Shown piece after piece: positions 55,334 to 63,509 of a stretch of 64,000 nt of DNA. The translations under genes and the position numbers were made by a program. The stretch is from positions 62,001 to 126,000 of the forward strand of contig NZ_VCIG01000001.1 in assembly GCF_006345815.1 (NCBI RefSeq). Direction: 5' to 3'. Each line of letters begins with the position of its first letter. Position 1 is the stretch's first letter. The stretch comes from Ochrobactrum sp. CGA5 (GTDB taxonomy: Bacteria; Pseudomonadota; Alphaproteobacteria; Rhizobiales; Rhizobiaceae). The notes under the pieces are model-generated. The model was not told the DNA's origin. It saw only the letters and a program-made list of their open reading frames with translations, and did not search any database.

Positions 55334-55876
55334 ATGCTTGTTGAGACAAAACCTTATTCGAACCGTAAGGTCGTGATTCCGGGTCGTCTGGAAATCCATG
55401 CAGCCGACGACACAGCGCGCTTCATCTTGCGCATTGCGCCGGCAAAGCTCGCTTTGGCGGAAGCGGCTCTGGGCGCAAAAATCCCGGCTAGGATCGGCGA
55501 TCTTAACCGTTCTAATGATATTGCGGTTGCCTGCATCGGGCCGGATGAATGGTATATCTGGGCCGAGGAAGCCAGGGGTGCCGCCATCCTACAGGCTTTC
55601 GCCAAGCTCTATGAAACCGAGCCGCACAGCTTGACGGAAGTAAGCCATCGCGAAACCGGCATCGACATTTCCGGCCCAAAGACGGAATGGCTGTTGAATG
55701 CCGCATCCCCGCTTGACCTTTCGCAGATGAAGTCTCCCGGTGCTGCCCGCACGATCTTTGATCATGCCCAGATCATTCTATTGAAGTGGGATGCCGACCA
55801 TTACCGGATCGAAGTGTGGAACTCATTCGCCGATCACGTCTGGACCTTGCTGGAAGTGGCAAGCAACGAAGTCTAA
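55334..55876 (+). CDS. soxG: Sarcosine oxidase gamma subunit
   Basis: A 180-residue small subunit with the GcvT-like fold of SoxG (LTEVSHRETGIDISGPKTEWLL, near residues 98-119). It begins ten bases after soxA and completes the soxBDAG set. The one-carbon genes (glyA, folD, purU) that often accompany it are not adjacent here. Confidence 0.92.
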   Translation: MLVETKPYSNRKVVIPGRLEIHAADDTARFILRIAPAKLALAEAALGAKIPARIGDLNRSNDIAVACIGPDEWYIWAEEARGAAILQAFAKLYETEPHSLTEVSHRETGIDISGPKTEWLLNAASPLDLSQMKSPGAARTIFDHAQIILLKWDADHYRIEVWNSFADHVWTLLEVASNEV

Positions 55877-55887
55877 CACGCAAGCCC

Positions 55888-55990
55888 AGAGCGTGTCGCG
55901 CTTAATCCTACCCATAGCGCTCGCTCTAGGTTCTTTTCATTGTCTCATGTTCGCGAACGCTCAATGAGTCCATTTAGCTGCGACATGCTT
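55888..55990. repeat. Longer repeat-like element with inverted ends
   Basis: A 100-base stretch with near-inverted ends, AGAGCGTGTCGC and GCGACATGCT, between soxG and its terminator. The interior differs from the AAGTGG...CCGGTTT family. Confidence 0.35.
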
Positions 55991-56012
55991 TATTTATCAA
56001 ATCGGGACTGAG

Positions 56013-56038
56013 AACGCCGCCCAATCGGGCGGCGTTTT
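56013..56038 (+). terminator. Rho-independent terminator of the sox operon
   Basis: AACGCCGCCC, loop AATC, GGGCGGCGTT followed by TTT. Confidence 0.85.
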
Positions 56039-56080
56039 CGCGTTCTGAGCCCAATTTCAGCCTTGCCTTCCATTAATCCA

Positions 56081-56103
56081 TATGTGAAGACTGTATTCAC
56101 ATA
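56081..56103. promoter_or_regulatory. TATGTGAA-N7-TTCACATA palindrome, candidate IclR operator
   Basis: An exact 8-base inverted repeat with a 7-base spacer, 28 bases upstream of the CoA-transferase gene. A related palindrome lies at 60162, between the IclR and binding-protein genes. Confidence 0.5.
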
Positions 56104-56130
56104 AGAAATTCACGAGGAGGGAATTTTCCG

Positions 56131-57288
56131 ATGCCGGAAAGCGAACTGCCGCTGAGCGGGCTGGTCGTTGTTGATATGAGCCAGTTCCTGTCGGGGCCTT
56201 ATTGCTCGTTGCGCCTGATGGATCTGGGTGCGCGGGTCATCAAGATTGAGCGGCCCGATGGCGGCGATCTCTCGCGCAGGCTTTATCTGAGCGATACGGA
56301 AATCGGCGGCGATTCCACGATTTTTCATGCAATCAATCGCGGCAAGGACAGCCTTGCCATCGACCTGAAAAACCCTGACGATCTGGCGGCGCTGAAAAAA
56401 CTTCTCGCTCAGGCCGACGTGTTGATTCAGAACTTCCGTCCCGGTGTCATCCAGCGTCTTGGTCTTGATTACGACGCCGTTCAGCAAATCAATCCGCGCC
56501 TCGTCTATGCATCGATCAGCGGCTATGGCGAGGAGGGGCCATGGGTCGGCCGTCCGGGGCAGGATCTGCTGGCACAGGCGCGCTCCGGCCTCATGTGGCT
56601 CAATGGTGATGAAGGGCAGGGGCCGGTGCCATTTGGTCTCGCCGTTGCCGATATGCTGGCAGGCGCGGCAGCAGCGCAGGGTATTCTTGCAGCACTGGTT
56701 CGCCGGGGTGTGACGGGCAAGGGCGCGCATGTGGAAACCAGTCTTCTTGAAGCGCTGGTCGATTTCCAGTTTGAGGTGCTGACCACGCATCTCAACGACG
56801 GGCGCCGTTTGCCAAAACGTTCGGATTTCCGCAGTGCCCATGCCTATCTTGCAGCACCCTATGGCGTTTATCCGGCAGCGGACGGTTATCTGGCGATTGC
56901 CATGATGCCGATTGCGAAACTGGCAGCATTGCTTGAAACCGACACGCTGGCACCTTTTGCGGATGATCCGAAAACAGCCTTTGCCAAGCGTGATGAGATC
57001 AAGCGGCTGATCGCTGAGCGCATTGCCGAGAAAACTGTCGATGAATGGCTCGCCATTCTGGAGCCTGCCGATATCTGGTGCGCCCGCGTTCTCAATTGGG
57101 AAGAGCTTCTTTCGAGCGAAGGCTTCTCGGTTCTCGATATGCTTCAGACGGTGACACGTGAAGATGATGTTTCCATCACCACCACGCGTTCACCGCTGCG
57201 TATCAACGGACAGCGCCCGAAGGTGGCACGCGCCGCACCGCGCATTGGCGAAAACAGCGTTCAGATTCGCGAGGAGTTCGGACTATGA
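56131..57288 (+). CDS. Family III (CaiB/BaiF) CoA-transferase
   Basis: The 385-residue protein is a CaiB/BaiF-family enzyme: LSGPYCSLRLMDLGARVIKIERP near residues 17-38 (part quoted), INRGKDSLAIDLKNPDD near 69-85, GVIQRLGLDYDAVQQINP near 109-126 and GAHVETSLLEALVDF near 197-211. Most such enzymes move CoA between acids using an aspartate, which in CaiB and formyl-CoA transferase falls in this last segment; here only glutamates are seen there. It would act on a CoA thioester or acid made in the pathway of its neighbours. Its stop overlaps the next gene by four bases. Confidence 0.88.
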   Translation: MPESELPLSGLVVVDMSQFLSGPYCSLRLMDLGARVIKIERPDGGDLSRRLYLSDTEIGGDSTIFHAINRGKDSLAIDLKNPDDLAALKKLLAQADVLIQNFRPGVIQRLGLDYDAVQQINPRLVYASISGYGEEGPWVGRPGQDLLAQARSGLMWLNGDEGQGPVPFGLAVADMLAGAAAAQGILAALVRRGVTGKGAHVETSLLEALVDFQFEVLTTHLNDGRRLPKRSDFRSAHAYLAAPYGVYPAADGYLAIAMMPIAKLAALLETDTLAPFADDPKTAFAKRDEIKRLIAERIAEKTVDEWLAILEPADIWCARVLNWEELLSSEGFSVLDMLQTVTREDDVSITTTRSPLRINGQRPKVARAAPRIGENSVQIREEFGL

Positions 57289-58409
57289 GCACGATCAGGC
57301 TTAAGGGCATGACCTGGAGCCATCCGCGCGGCTATGACCCGATGGTTGCGGCCGCCGAACAATGGCTCAAGCAGAAGAACGTCGAGATCGAATGGGAAAA
57401 GCGCTCGCTCCAGGATTTTGAAACCTTTCCAGTCGAGGAATTGGCGCGCAATTTCGATATGATCGTGATTGATCATCCGCATGTAGGACAGATCACCAAG
57501 GAAGGCTGTCTGTTGCCGCTTGACGTGGCGGGTCGTGAGATCGAACTCAAGGCGCTTGCCGATGGTTCGGTTGGACAATCTTTCCCGAGTTATAACTGGC
57601 GGGGGCGGCAATGGGCATTTCCGCTGGATGCCGCGACGCAAGTTCAGGCATGGCGTCCCGATCTGATGGATATGCCTGCAACTTCGTGGGCTGAAGTGCT
57701 GCGTCTTGCCCGTGCCGGGAAAGTTCTGCTGCCACTGCGCTCGCCCCATTCGCTGATGAGTTTCTACACACTCGCCGCCAATAACGGTACGCCTTGCTCG
57801 GTGGAAGGAGAGCTGATCTTAGTTGAGGATGGCTCACAGGCTTTCGAGCAGTTGCGTGAGCTTGCGTCATTGGTGAAGCCCGAATGTTTTAGCATGGACC
57901 CGATTGCCGTGTTTGAGGAAATGGCAAAGCCTGAATCCGGGATTGCCTGTTCGCCGTTGATTTACGGCTATGTGAACTATGCCATGCCCGGTTTCCGTGA
58001 TCGCCTGATCCGCTTTGCCGATATTCCATTAGGTCCGGCGGGTTTTGCCGGGTCGGCTCTGGGCGGTACGGGCATTGCTGTTTCAACCTTCAGCAAACAC
58101 CCGCAAGCGGCTATCGACTTTGCTTATTGGGTTGCAGGCGGGGATGTGCAGAAGGGGCTTTATGCGGCGTCCAATGGTCAGCCGGGACACGCGGCAGCCT
58201 GGGAAGACGACGGTGTGAATGCGGTGACGTCTGACTTCTATCGCGACACGCGCGCGACGTTGGAAGGCGCATGGGTGCGTCCCCGTCACGATGGCTATAT
58301 GCCGTTTCAGGAAGCGGCCTCCGAGCGCATCAACAAGGGCTTGCTGGACAATGAGAAGGCAGAAAATGTCGTGGCCGACCTCAATCGGCTTTTCCGCGAA
58401 AGCTTCTGA
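57285..58409 (+). CDS. ABC-type extracellular binding-protein family product without signal peptide
   Basis: A 374-residue member of the family 1 (CUT1) solute-binding proteins, with the DMIVIDHPHVGQITKEGCLLPLD ligand-lobe segment near residues 58-80 and the SALGGTGIAVSTFSKHPQAAIDF segment near 250-272. The N-terminus MSTIRLKGMTWSHPRGYDP begins directly at the mature fold; there is no hydrophobic leader, and no upstream in-frame start could add one because the gene overlaps the CoA-transferase gene by four bases. It may therefore be a cytoplasmic ligand-binding or regulatory protein rather than a transport component. A separate, normally secreted binding protein is encoded at 60318. Confidence 0.8.
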   Translation: MSTIRLKGMTWSHPRGYDPMVAAAEQWLKQKNVEIEWEKRSLQDFETFPVEELARNFDMIVIDHPHVGQITKEGCLLPLDVAGREIELKALADGSVGQSFPSYNWRGRQWAFPLDAATQVQAWRPDLMDMPATSWAEVLRLARAGKVLLPLRSPHSLMSFYTLAANNGTPCSVEGELILVEDGSQAFEQLRELASLVKPECFSMDPIAVFEEMAKPESGIACSPLIYGYVNYAMPGFRDRLIRFADIPLGPAGFAGSALGGTGIAVSTFSKHPQAAIDFAYWVAGGDVQKGLYAASNGQPGHAAAWEDDGVNAVTSDFYRDTRATLEGAWVRPRHDGYMPFQEAASERINKGLLDNEKAENVVADLNRLFRESF

Positions 58410-58452
58410 TTTATATGGAAAGGCTGGCGGCTTGCCGCCAGCCTGATCAATG

Positions 58453-59301
58453 TCAAAGTTTCCAAAGACGCGTTGCATTCTCGGAAAGAAGCAGCGCTCT
58501 TTCATCTTCGCTGCACCCTTCAAGAAGTGCGTGGGTTGTCGCCACCCATGTCGAAAGCCCGGCATCTACATTGCTTGCTAGTGTGCAGACCGGCCAGTCG
58601 CTTCCCCACACAATGCGTTCCCAGCCGAATGAGTGAATAACATGCTCCACATAAGGGCGCACGGTGTCGACGGTCCAGTTTTCAGGATTGGCATAGGCAA
58701 CCACACCGGAAATCTTTGCCGTTACATTGTCGCGCCGCGAAACTTTGGTAATGCCCATCTTCCAGCTTTCCAATGCGCCTGACTTGATGTCGGGTACGCC
58801 GCAGTGATCGAGCACGAATTGCACGTGCGGGGCGAGATCGGCAAGTGCCGTCACCTTGTCGATCTGGTGTGGAAGTGTGCAGAGATCAAAGGTCAGGCCG
58901 GTGCCTTCCAGCCGTTTGATATTTTCCCGAAACAACGCGCCTTCTGAAAGTTCATCCGGTACGACGTGCAGCACACGGCGAAAGCCTTTGACGAAAGGAT
59001 TGCTGCGGCTTTGTTCCAGATATGCGGCAAATCCCGGCTCTTCCGGGCGACAGGAAGCAATGGCACCCTTGATAAAACCGCCCGATCTTCTGGAAATCTC
59101 CTGAATGTGGTCCGTTTCAGCCTGAATGGCATCGGTTGCCACATCCACTTCCATATGCAGCGCTGCGTTAATGCCACAGCGTTCAGCCTGTTGTCTGTAG
59201 GTCTCAAACAGAAAGTCACGGTTGAGTGCCGGAACGCCGTCAAGCCATGGATAATTGAGCGCGCTTTTGTCGATCAGGTGCAGATGGGTGTCTATAATCA
59301 T
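58453..59301 (-). CDS. Amidohydrolase family 2 (fuconolactonase-like, COG3618 type) hydrolase
   Basis: A 282-residue TIM-barrel hydrolase, probably cytosolic. Metal-site residues are seen in IIDTHLHLID (3-12), LDHCGVPDI near 161 and VWGSDWPVC near 239. The family includes lactonases of sugar acids (fuconolactonase) and 2-pyrone-4,6-dicarboxylate hydrolase. GAGGAGAAATTC precedes the ATG. Next to an IclR regulator and sugar-type ABC transporter it probably opens a lactone or cleaves a related ester; the substrate is unknown. Confidence 0.85.
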   Translation of the reverse strand: MIIDTHLHLIDKSALNYPWLDGVPALNRDFLFETYRQQAERCGINAALHMEVDVATDAIQAETDHIQEISRRSGGFIKGAIASCRPEEPGFAAYLEQSRSNPFVKGFRRVLHVVPDELSEGALFRENIKRLEGTGLTFDLCTLPHQIDKVTALADLAPHVQFVLDHCGVPDIKSGALESWKMGITKVSRRDNVTAKISGVVAYANPENWTVDTVRPYVEHVIHSFGWERIVWGSDWPVCTLASNVDAGLSTWVATTHALLEGCSEDERALLLSENATRLWKL

Positions 59302-59368
59302 GAATTTCTCCTCGTCTTGATACTTTCAAAAAAGAAGAGAGTTTTCAAATAAGAATTATGGCTTTCGT

Positions 59369-60148
59369 CTAATCTGTTGCTCCAATGTCTGAGCCGACCA
59401 GTTTGGACAGGTCTTTGACCGTCTTTTGCAGCAGATTGATTGTCTGCGTGATGTCTGGTGCCGAGGCCGAGTTTACCAGCGTAACATAAGGGCAAGTCAG
59501 TGCTGCGATGCAGGTGCCTTCAGGTCCGAGGATCGGTGCCGAAAGATTGTAAACGCCAGCAACCTGCGCACTCGGCATCATTTCATAGCCGCGCTCGCGG
59601 ATCTGGTCGAGGCGTTCGTAGAAGCTATCGTCAAGTTTCACGCTTTCGCCGCCTTTTACATATTCCGCAATCATCATCTTGCGTTCTTCCGGTGAGCGAA
59701 ACGCCAGAAGTATGTGGCCTGACCCCGTATCAAACAGGCTGATATGCGAGCCGACGCGGATTGAAATACCCCAGTAATCCGGCGCTTCCTGCTGCGCAAT
59801 CACGACGACAGATCCGCGATCAAACACCGCAAGTTGGTTGGCTTGCCTCGAGCGGTCGGCAAGTTCGCGCATGAAAGGTGTCGCGAAAGACGCAAGTCTG
59901 CGCACCGGCGCATGAAGATGCGCAAGACCGAACAGTTTGAGTGTCAGCGAATAGCGGTCGCCTTCAAGCTTTGTGACGTAACCGCGCTTCACCAGCCGGT
60001 CGAGCATACGGTAAAACTCGTTGGGGCTGCGATCAAGATATTTGGCAATCTCGGCCTGGCTCAAGCCGCCATCGACGCTTGCCAGCAATTCGAGAATATC
60101 CAGCCCTTTGTCCAGCGCGGGTGCGCGGTAGCGATCATCCGTTTCCAA
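59369..60148 (-). CDS. IclR-family transcriptional regulator
   Basis: The 259-residue protein has an N-terminal winged helix (ALDKGLDILELLASVDGGLSQ; recognition helix near YLDRSPNEFYRMLDRL, about 10-60) and a C-terminal effector domain (about 85-250) with the HILLAFRSPEERKMMIAEY segment. The start is a TTG at 60148 behind a strong AAGGAGGGTC site. It is divergent from the ABC transporter at 60318 and in line before the amidohydrolase gene, so it probably regulates this catabolic region. Confidence 0.9.
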   Translation of the reverse strand: METDDRYRAPALDKGLDILELLASVDGGLSQAEIAKYLDRSPNEFYRMLDRLVKRGYVTKLEGDRYSLTLKLFGLAHLHAPVRRLASFATPFMRELADRSRQANQLAVFDRGSVVVIAQQEAPDYWGISIRVGSHISLFDTGSGHILLAFRSPEERKMMIAEYVKGGESVKLDDSFYERLDQIRERGYEMMPSAQVAGVYNLSAPILGPEGTCIAALTCPYVTLVNSASAPDITQTINLLQKTVKDLSKLVGSDIGATD

Positions 60149-60161
60149 GCTGACCCTCCTT

Positions 60162-60181
60162 TATGAATAACGTACTTCATA
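60162..60181. promoter_or_regulatory. TATGAA-N8-TTCATA palindrome, candidate IclR operator
   Basis: A 6-base inverted repeat in the region between IclR and the binding-protein gene. It matches the form of the 56081 palindrome except for a spacer of eight rather than seven bases around the TGAA/TTCA core. Another palindrome ATATG-TTTG-CATAT lies near 60245-60258. Confidence 0.4.
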
Positions 60182-60317
60182 TACGAACATCGCAGCAGAT
60201 GAAAGTCATGAACTCAGCGAAAGCGCCTTGACCGACTGTGAATAATATGTTTGCATATAAATACATAATTTACAATTGGGTGCGGACACGGGAGATGTCC
60301 GTCATGAGGAGGAAAGT

Positions 60318-61637
60318 ATGAGGTATTTTACGACGTCTGTGCTGGCAGGTTCAGTTCTGCTAGCGCTGGGTATGGTTTCTGCGGGGGCAGCGGACCTTCC
60401 GGGTAAATTTGAAGGCGTGACGATAAACGCCAAGCTGATCGGCGGTCAGCAATATGAAGCGCTTTATTCGCGCATTGCCGAATGGGAAAAGGCGACCGGT
60501 GCCAAGGTCAATATCCTGTCCAAGAAAAACCACTTCGAACTGGACAAGGAAATCAAGTCGGACATCGCTTCTGGTTCGGTCAACTGGTGTGTTGGCTCCA
60601 ACCACTCGTCTTTTGCGCCGCAATATCCTGTTCTCTATGCCGACCTGAATGGCTTGCTTCCAAAGGAAGAAATCGAAGGTTTCGTGCCATCGGTGATCAA
60701 GGCATCGACACTTAACGACAAGCTGGTCATGCTGCCGCGCGCGCAGTTTGACGTCTCCGCGCTTTACTATCAGAAGAGCCTCTACGAGGATGACGCCAAG
60801 AAGGCGGCATTCAAGGAAAAATACGGCTACGATCTGGCGCCGCCAAAGACATGGAAAGAAGTTTCCGATCAGGCTGTGTTCTTTGCGGATCCGCCGAATT
60901 TCTACGGTACGCAGTTTGCGGGTAAGGAAGAAGCGATCAATGGCCGCTTCTATGAAATGCTGGTTGCTGAAGGCGGTGAATATCTGGATGGGGAAGGCAG
61001 GCCAGCCTTCAATTCGGAAGCCGGTGTGCGTGCGCTGGATTGGTTCGTGAATGTCTATAAGGCCAAGGCTGTCCCTGCCGGTACAACCAATTATCTCTGG
61101 GATGAGCTTGGTGCAGGTTTTGCATCGGGTACGATTGCGCTCAATCTGGACTGGCCAGGTTGGGCGAGCTATTTCAACGATCCAAAATCGTCAAAAGTTG
61201 CAGGCAATGTCGGTGTTGTCGTGGCCCCTGAAGGTTCGGCTGGCAAGCGCACTGGCTGGTCGGGTCATCATGGTTTCTCGGTGACGGAATCCTGTGACAA
61301 CAAGGATGCCGCTGCATCGCTCGTCTGGTTCCTGACCAACGAGGATTCGCAGAAGCAGGAATCGGCTGCTGGTACGCTGCCAACCCGCACTGCTGTCTGG
61401 GATTATGTCATCGAACAGGCTGCTTCCGACCCATACAAGAAGGAAGTGCTCTCGGTATTCCAGGAAACGGCCAAGACCGCTTTCCCGGTCCCGCAGACCC
61501 CGTCCTGGATCGAAATTTCAAACGCTGTCTACCCTGAGCTTCAGGCTGCGATCCTTGGCGACAAGACTTCGCAACAGGGGCTCGACGATGCAGCCAAGAA
61601 AGCAACGCAGATTCTCGAGGATGCTGGCGAACTCTAA
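60318..61637 (+). CDS. Sugar ABC transporter binding protein (CUT1 type)
   Basis: The 439-residue product starts MRYFTTSVLAGSVLLALGMV, a signal peptide probably cut after SAGA near residue 26. It is a family 1 solute-binding protein of the maltose/glycerol-phosphate class. AGGAGG precedes ATG 60318; the TTG 42 bases earlier is rejected. First gene of the transporter operon, followed by a hairpin and then two permeases and an ATPase. The ligand is unknown. Confidence 0.9.
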   Translation: MRYFTTSVLAGSVLLALGMVSAGAADLPGKFEGVTINAKLIGGQQYEALYSRIAEWEKATGAKVNILSKKNHFELDKEIKSDIASGSVNWCVGSNHSSFAPQYPVLYADLNGLLPKEEIEGFVPSVIKASTLNDKLVMLPRAQFDVSALYYQKSLYEDDAKKAAFKEKYGYDLAPPKTWKEVSDQAVFFADPPNFYGTQFAGKEEAINGRFYEMLVAEGGEYLDGEGRPAFNSEAGVRALDWFVNVYKAKAVPAGTTNYLWDELGAGFASGTIALNLDWPGWASYFNDPKSSKVAGNVGVVVAPEGSAGKRTGWSGHHGFSVTESCDNKDAAASLVWFLTNEDSQKQESAAGTLPTRTAVWDYVIEQAASDPYKKEVLSVFQETAKTAFPVPQTPSWIEISNAVYPELQAAILGDKTSQQGLDDAAKKATQILEDAGEL

Positions 61638-61666
61638 GCACGCCGTTTGATTTAAACTATGACTTC

Positions 61667-61694
61667 ATGGCCCGCTCTGAACGGGGCGGGCCAT
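61667..61694 (+). promoter_or_regulatory. Intercistronic hairpin after the binding-protein gene
   Basis: ATGGCCCGC and GCGGGCCAT (61667-61675 and 61686-61694) form an exact 9-base stem followed by TTTTGCG, 30 bases past the stop codon. It looks like a partial terminator or mRNA-stabilising stem that favours binding-protein synthesis. Confidence 0.65.
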
Positions 61695-61728
61695 TTTGCG
61701 CTTATCAACGCACCGCTTCGGAAGAACA

Positions 61729-62622
61729 ATGTTTAAACGAATTTCCCCGCCGGTTCTGCTTTTGCTTCCGGCCTTCATCATTCTCGCGGCGGTGGTCCTG
61801 TTTCCCCTCGCGCTGTCGCTTTACTCAAGCTTCACGCCGTTCCGGCTGACGCGACCTGACAGCCTGTTCACCTTCATCGGTCTGCGTAACTATCAGCGCA
61901 TCATGAGTGATTGGGTGTTTTGGGCAGCATTCATTCGCACGGTGATCTTCCTCACCATTGCGCTCAATCTGGAAATGCTGCTGGGCCTTGGCCTGGCGCT
62001 GCTCATCAACAAGGCCACCCACGGCCAGCGCGTTTTGCGTACCTTGATGATGTTCCCGATGATGTTCTCGCCGGTTCTGGTCGGCTTCCAGTTCAAGTTC
62101 ATGTTCAACGACAATATCGGTCTGGTGAACAATGCGTTGCAATCGCTGGGTATCACCGACACCGCCATTCCATGGCTGATCGACGGCAATCTGGCGCTGT
62201 TTGCCATTTTGATGGCGGAAGTCTGGATGTCGACCTCAGTATTTGCGATCCTCATTCTGGGCGGCCTTCTGTCCATGCCGCAGGATCCGGTCGAGGCCGC
62301 GCGGGTTGATGGCTGTACGCCGTGGCAGACGTTCCGCTATGTCATCTGGCCCTATCTGATGCCGTTCGCCTTCATCGCAATGACCATTCGTTCGCTTGAT
62401 GTGGCGCGCGCCTATGACATCGTGAAGATCATGACCGATGGCGGGCCGGCACGGCGAACCGAGCTGATCTGGACGCTGGTCGGCCGTACCGCCTATTCGG
62501 ATGCGCAGATGGGCTTGGCCAATGCCATGGCCTATGTCGCGATCCTGCTCTCGATCCTCTTTACTGTAATGTTCTTCCGCAAGCTTGCAGCCGCACGCGC
62601 GCAAATCGGAGCGGAGTGGTAA
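61729..62622 (+). CDS. Sugar ABC transporter permease (MalF/UgpA type)
   Basis: A 297-residue permease with six expected membrane segments and the EAA loop DPVEAARVDGCTPWQTFRYV near residue 185. ATG 61729 after GGAAG is preferred to the TTG 33 bases earlier. It forms a heterodimer with the next permease. Confidence 0.9.
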   Translation: MFKRISPPVLLLLPAFIILAAVVLFPLALSLYSSFTPFRLTRPDSLFTFIGLRNYQRIMSDWVFWAAFIRTVIFLTIALNLEMLLGLGLALLINKATHGQRVLRTLMMFPMMFSPVLVGFQFKFMFNDNIGLVNNALQSLGITDTAIPWLIDGNLALFAILMAEVWMSTSVFAILILGGLLSMPQDPVEAARVDGCTPWQTFRYVIWPYLMPFAFIAMTIRSLDVARAYDIVKIMTDGGPARRTELIWTLVGRTAYSDAQMGLANAMAYVAILLSILFTVMFFRKLAAARAQIGAEW

Positions 62623-62624
62623 TC

Positions 62625-63503
62625 ATGGCTTCCAAAACCCTCTCTAATAATCAGCATCGCGTGCTACGCCGCGTCAAGAAACTCGCCTATCTCATCGGCC
62701 TGTTTCTCGCGATGACAATCATCTGCCTTCCGGGTTTGTGGATCGTGCTGTCTTCGCTGCGTCCGCCGGTCGAAATCATGGCAAAGCCGCCGGTCTGGAT
62801 CCCGCAGGAAATCACGCTTGATGCTTATTACGCGATGTTCTCTGGTGCGGGTGGCGGCGGTATCCCGGTATGGGATTATTTCCGCAACTCGCTGATCATC
62901 TCGGTCACATCCACCATTATTGCGCTGATCGTCGGCGTGTCGGGCGGCTATGCCTTTGCGCGCTTCCGCTTCTGGGGCAAATCGACAACCTTCCTCGGCC
63001 TCATGCTGACACGCTCGGTGCCAGGCATTGCCCTGTCGCTGCCGCTGTTCATGCTCTATTCGCGCATCGGCATCATCGACACGCATTTTGGTCTGATTGT
63101 CACCTATGTGGCCCTCAACGTGCCTTTCACCATCTGGCTGATTGACGGCTTCTTCCGTCAGGTGCCCAAGGACCTGGCGGAAGCGGCCCAGATTGACGGC
63201 TGCACACGCTGGCAGGCCTTTTGGCAGGTGGAATTTCCACTGGCCGGTCCGGGCATCGCGACCGCAGGCATTTTCGCCTTTCTCACTTCATGGAACGAAT
63301 ATGCGCTGGCTTCCCAGCTTACCCGTTCCGTAAATTCCAAGACCCTTCCTGTCGGTCTTCTCGATTACACCGCTGAATTTACTATCGACTGGCGCGGCAT
63401 GTGCGCACTGGCGGTTGTGATGATTATTCCAGCACTGACCCTCACATTCATCGTCCAGAAGCATCTTGTTGCTGGTCTGACGTTCGGCGCTGTTAAAGGT
63501 TGA
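62625..63503 (+). CDS. Sugar ABC transporter permease (MalG/UgpE type)
   Basis: A 292-residue permease with six expected membrane segments and EAA loop DLAEAAQIDGCTRWQAFWQV near residue 185. ATG 62625 follows a GGAG that lies within the end of the preceding gene; GTG 62616 is a weaker alternative. Only two bases separate it from the previous stop. Confidence 0.9.
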   Translation: MASKTLSNNQHRVLRRVKKLAYLIGLFLAMTIICLPGLWIVLSSLRPPVEIMAKPPVWIPQEITLDAYYAMFSGAGGGGIPVWDYFRNSLIISVTSTIIALIVGVSGGYAFARFRFWGKSTTFLGLMLTRSVPGIALSLPLFMLYSRIGIIDTHFGLIVTYVALNVPFTIWLIDGFFRQVPKDLAEAAQIDGCTRWQAFWQVEFPLAGPGIATAGIFAFLTSWNEYALASQLTRSVNSKTLPVGLLDYTAEFTIDWRGMCALAVVMIIPALTLTFIVQKHLVAGLTFGAVKG

Positions 63504-63509
63504 TATAAA

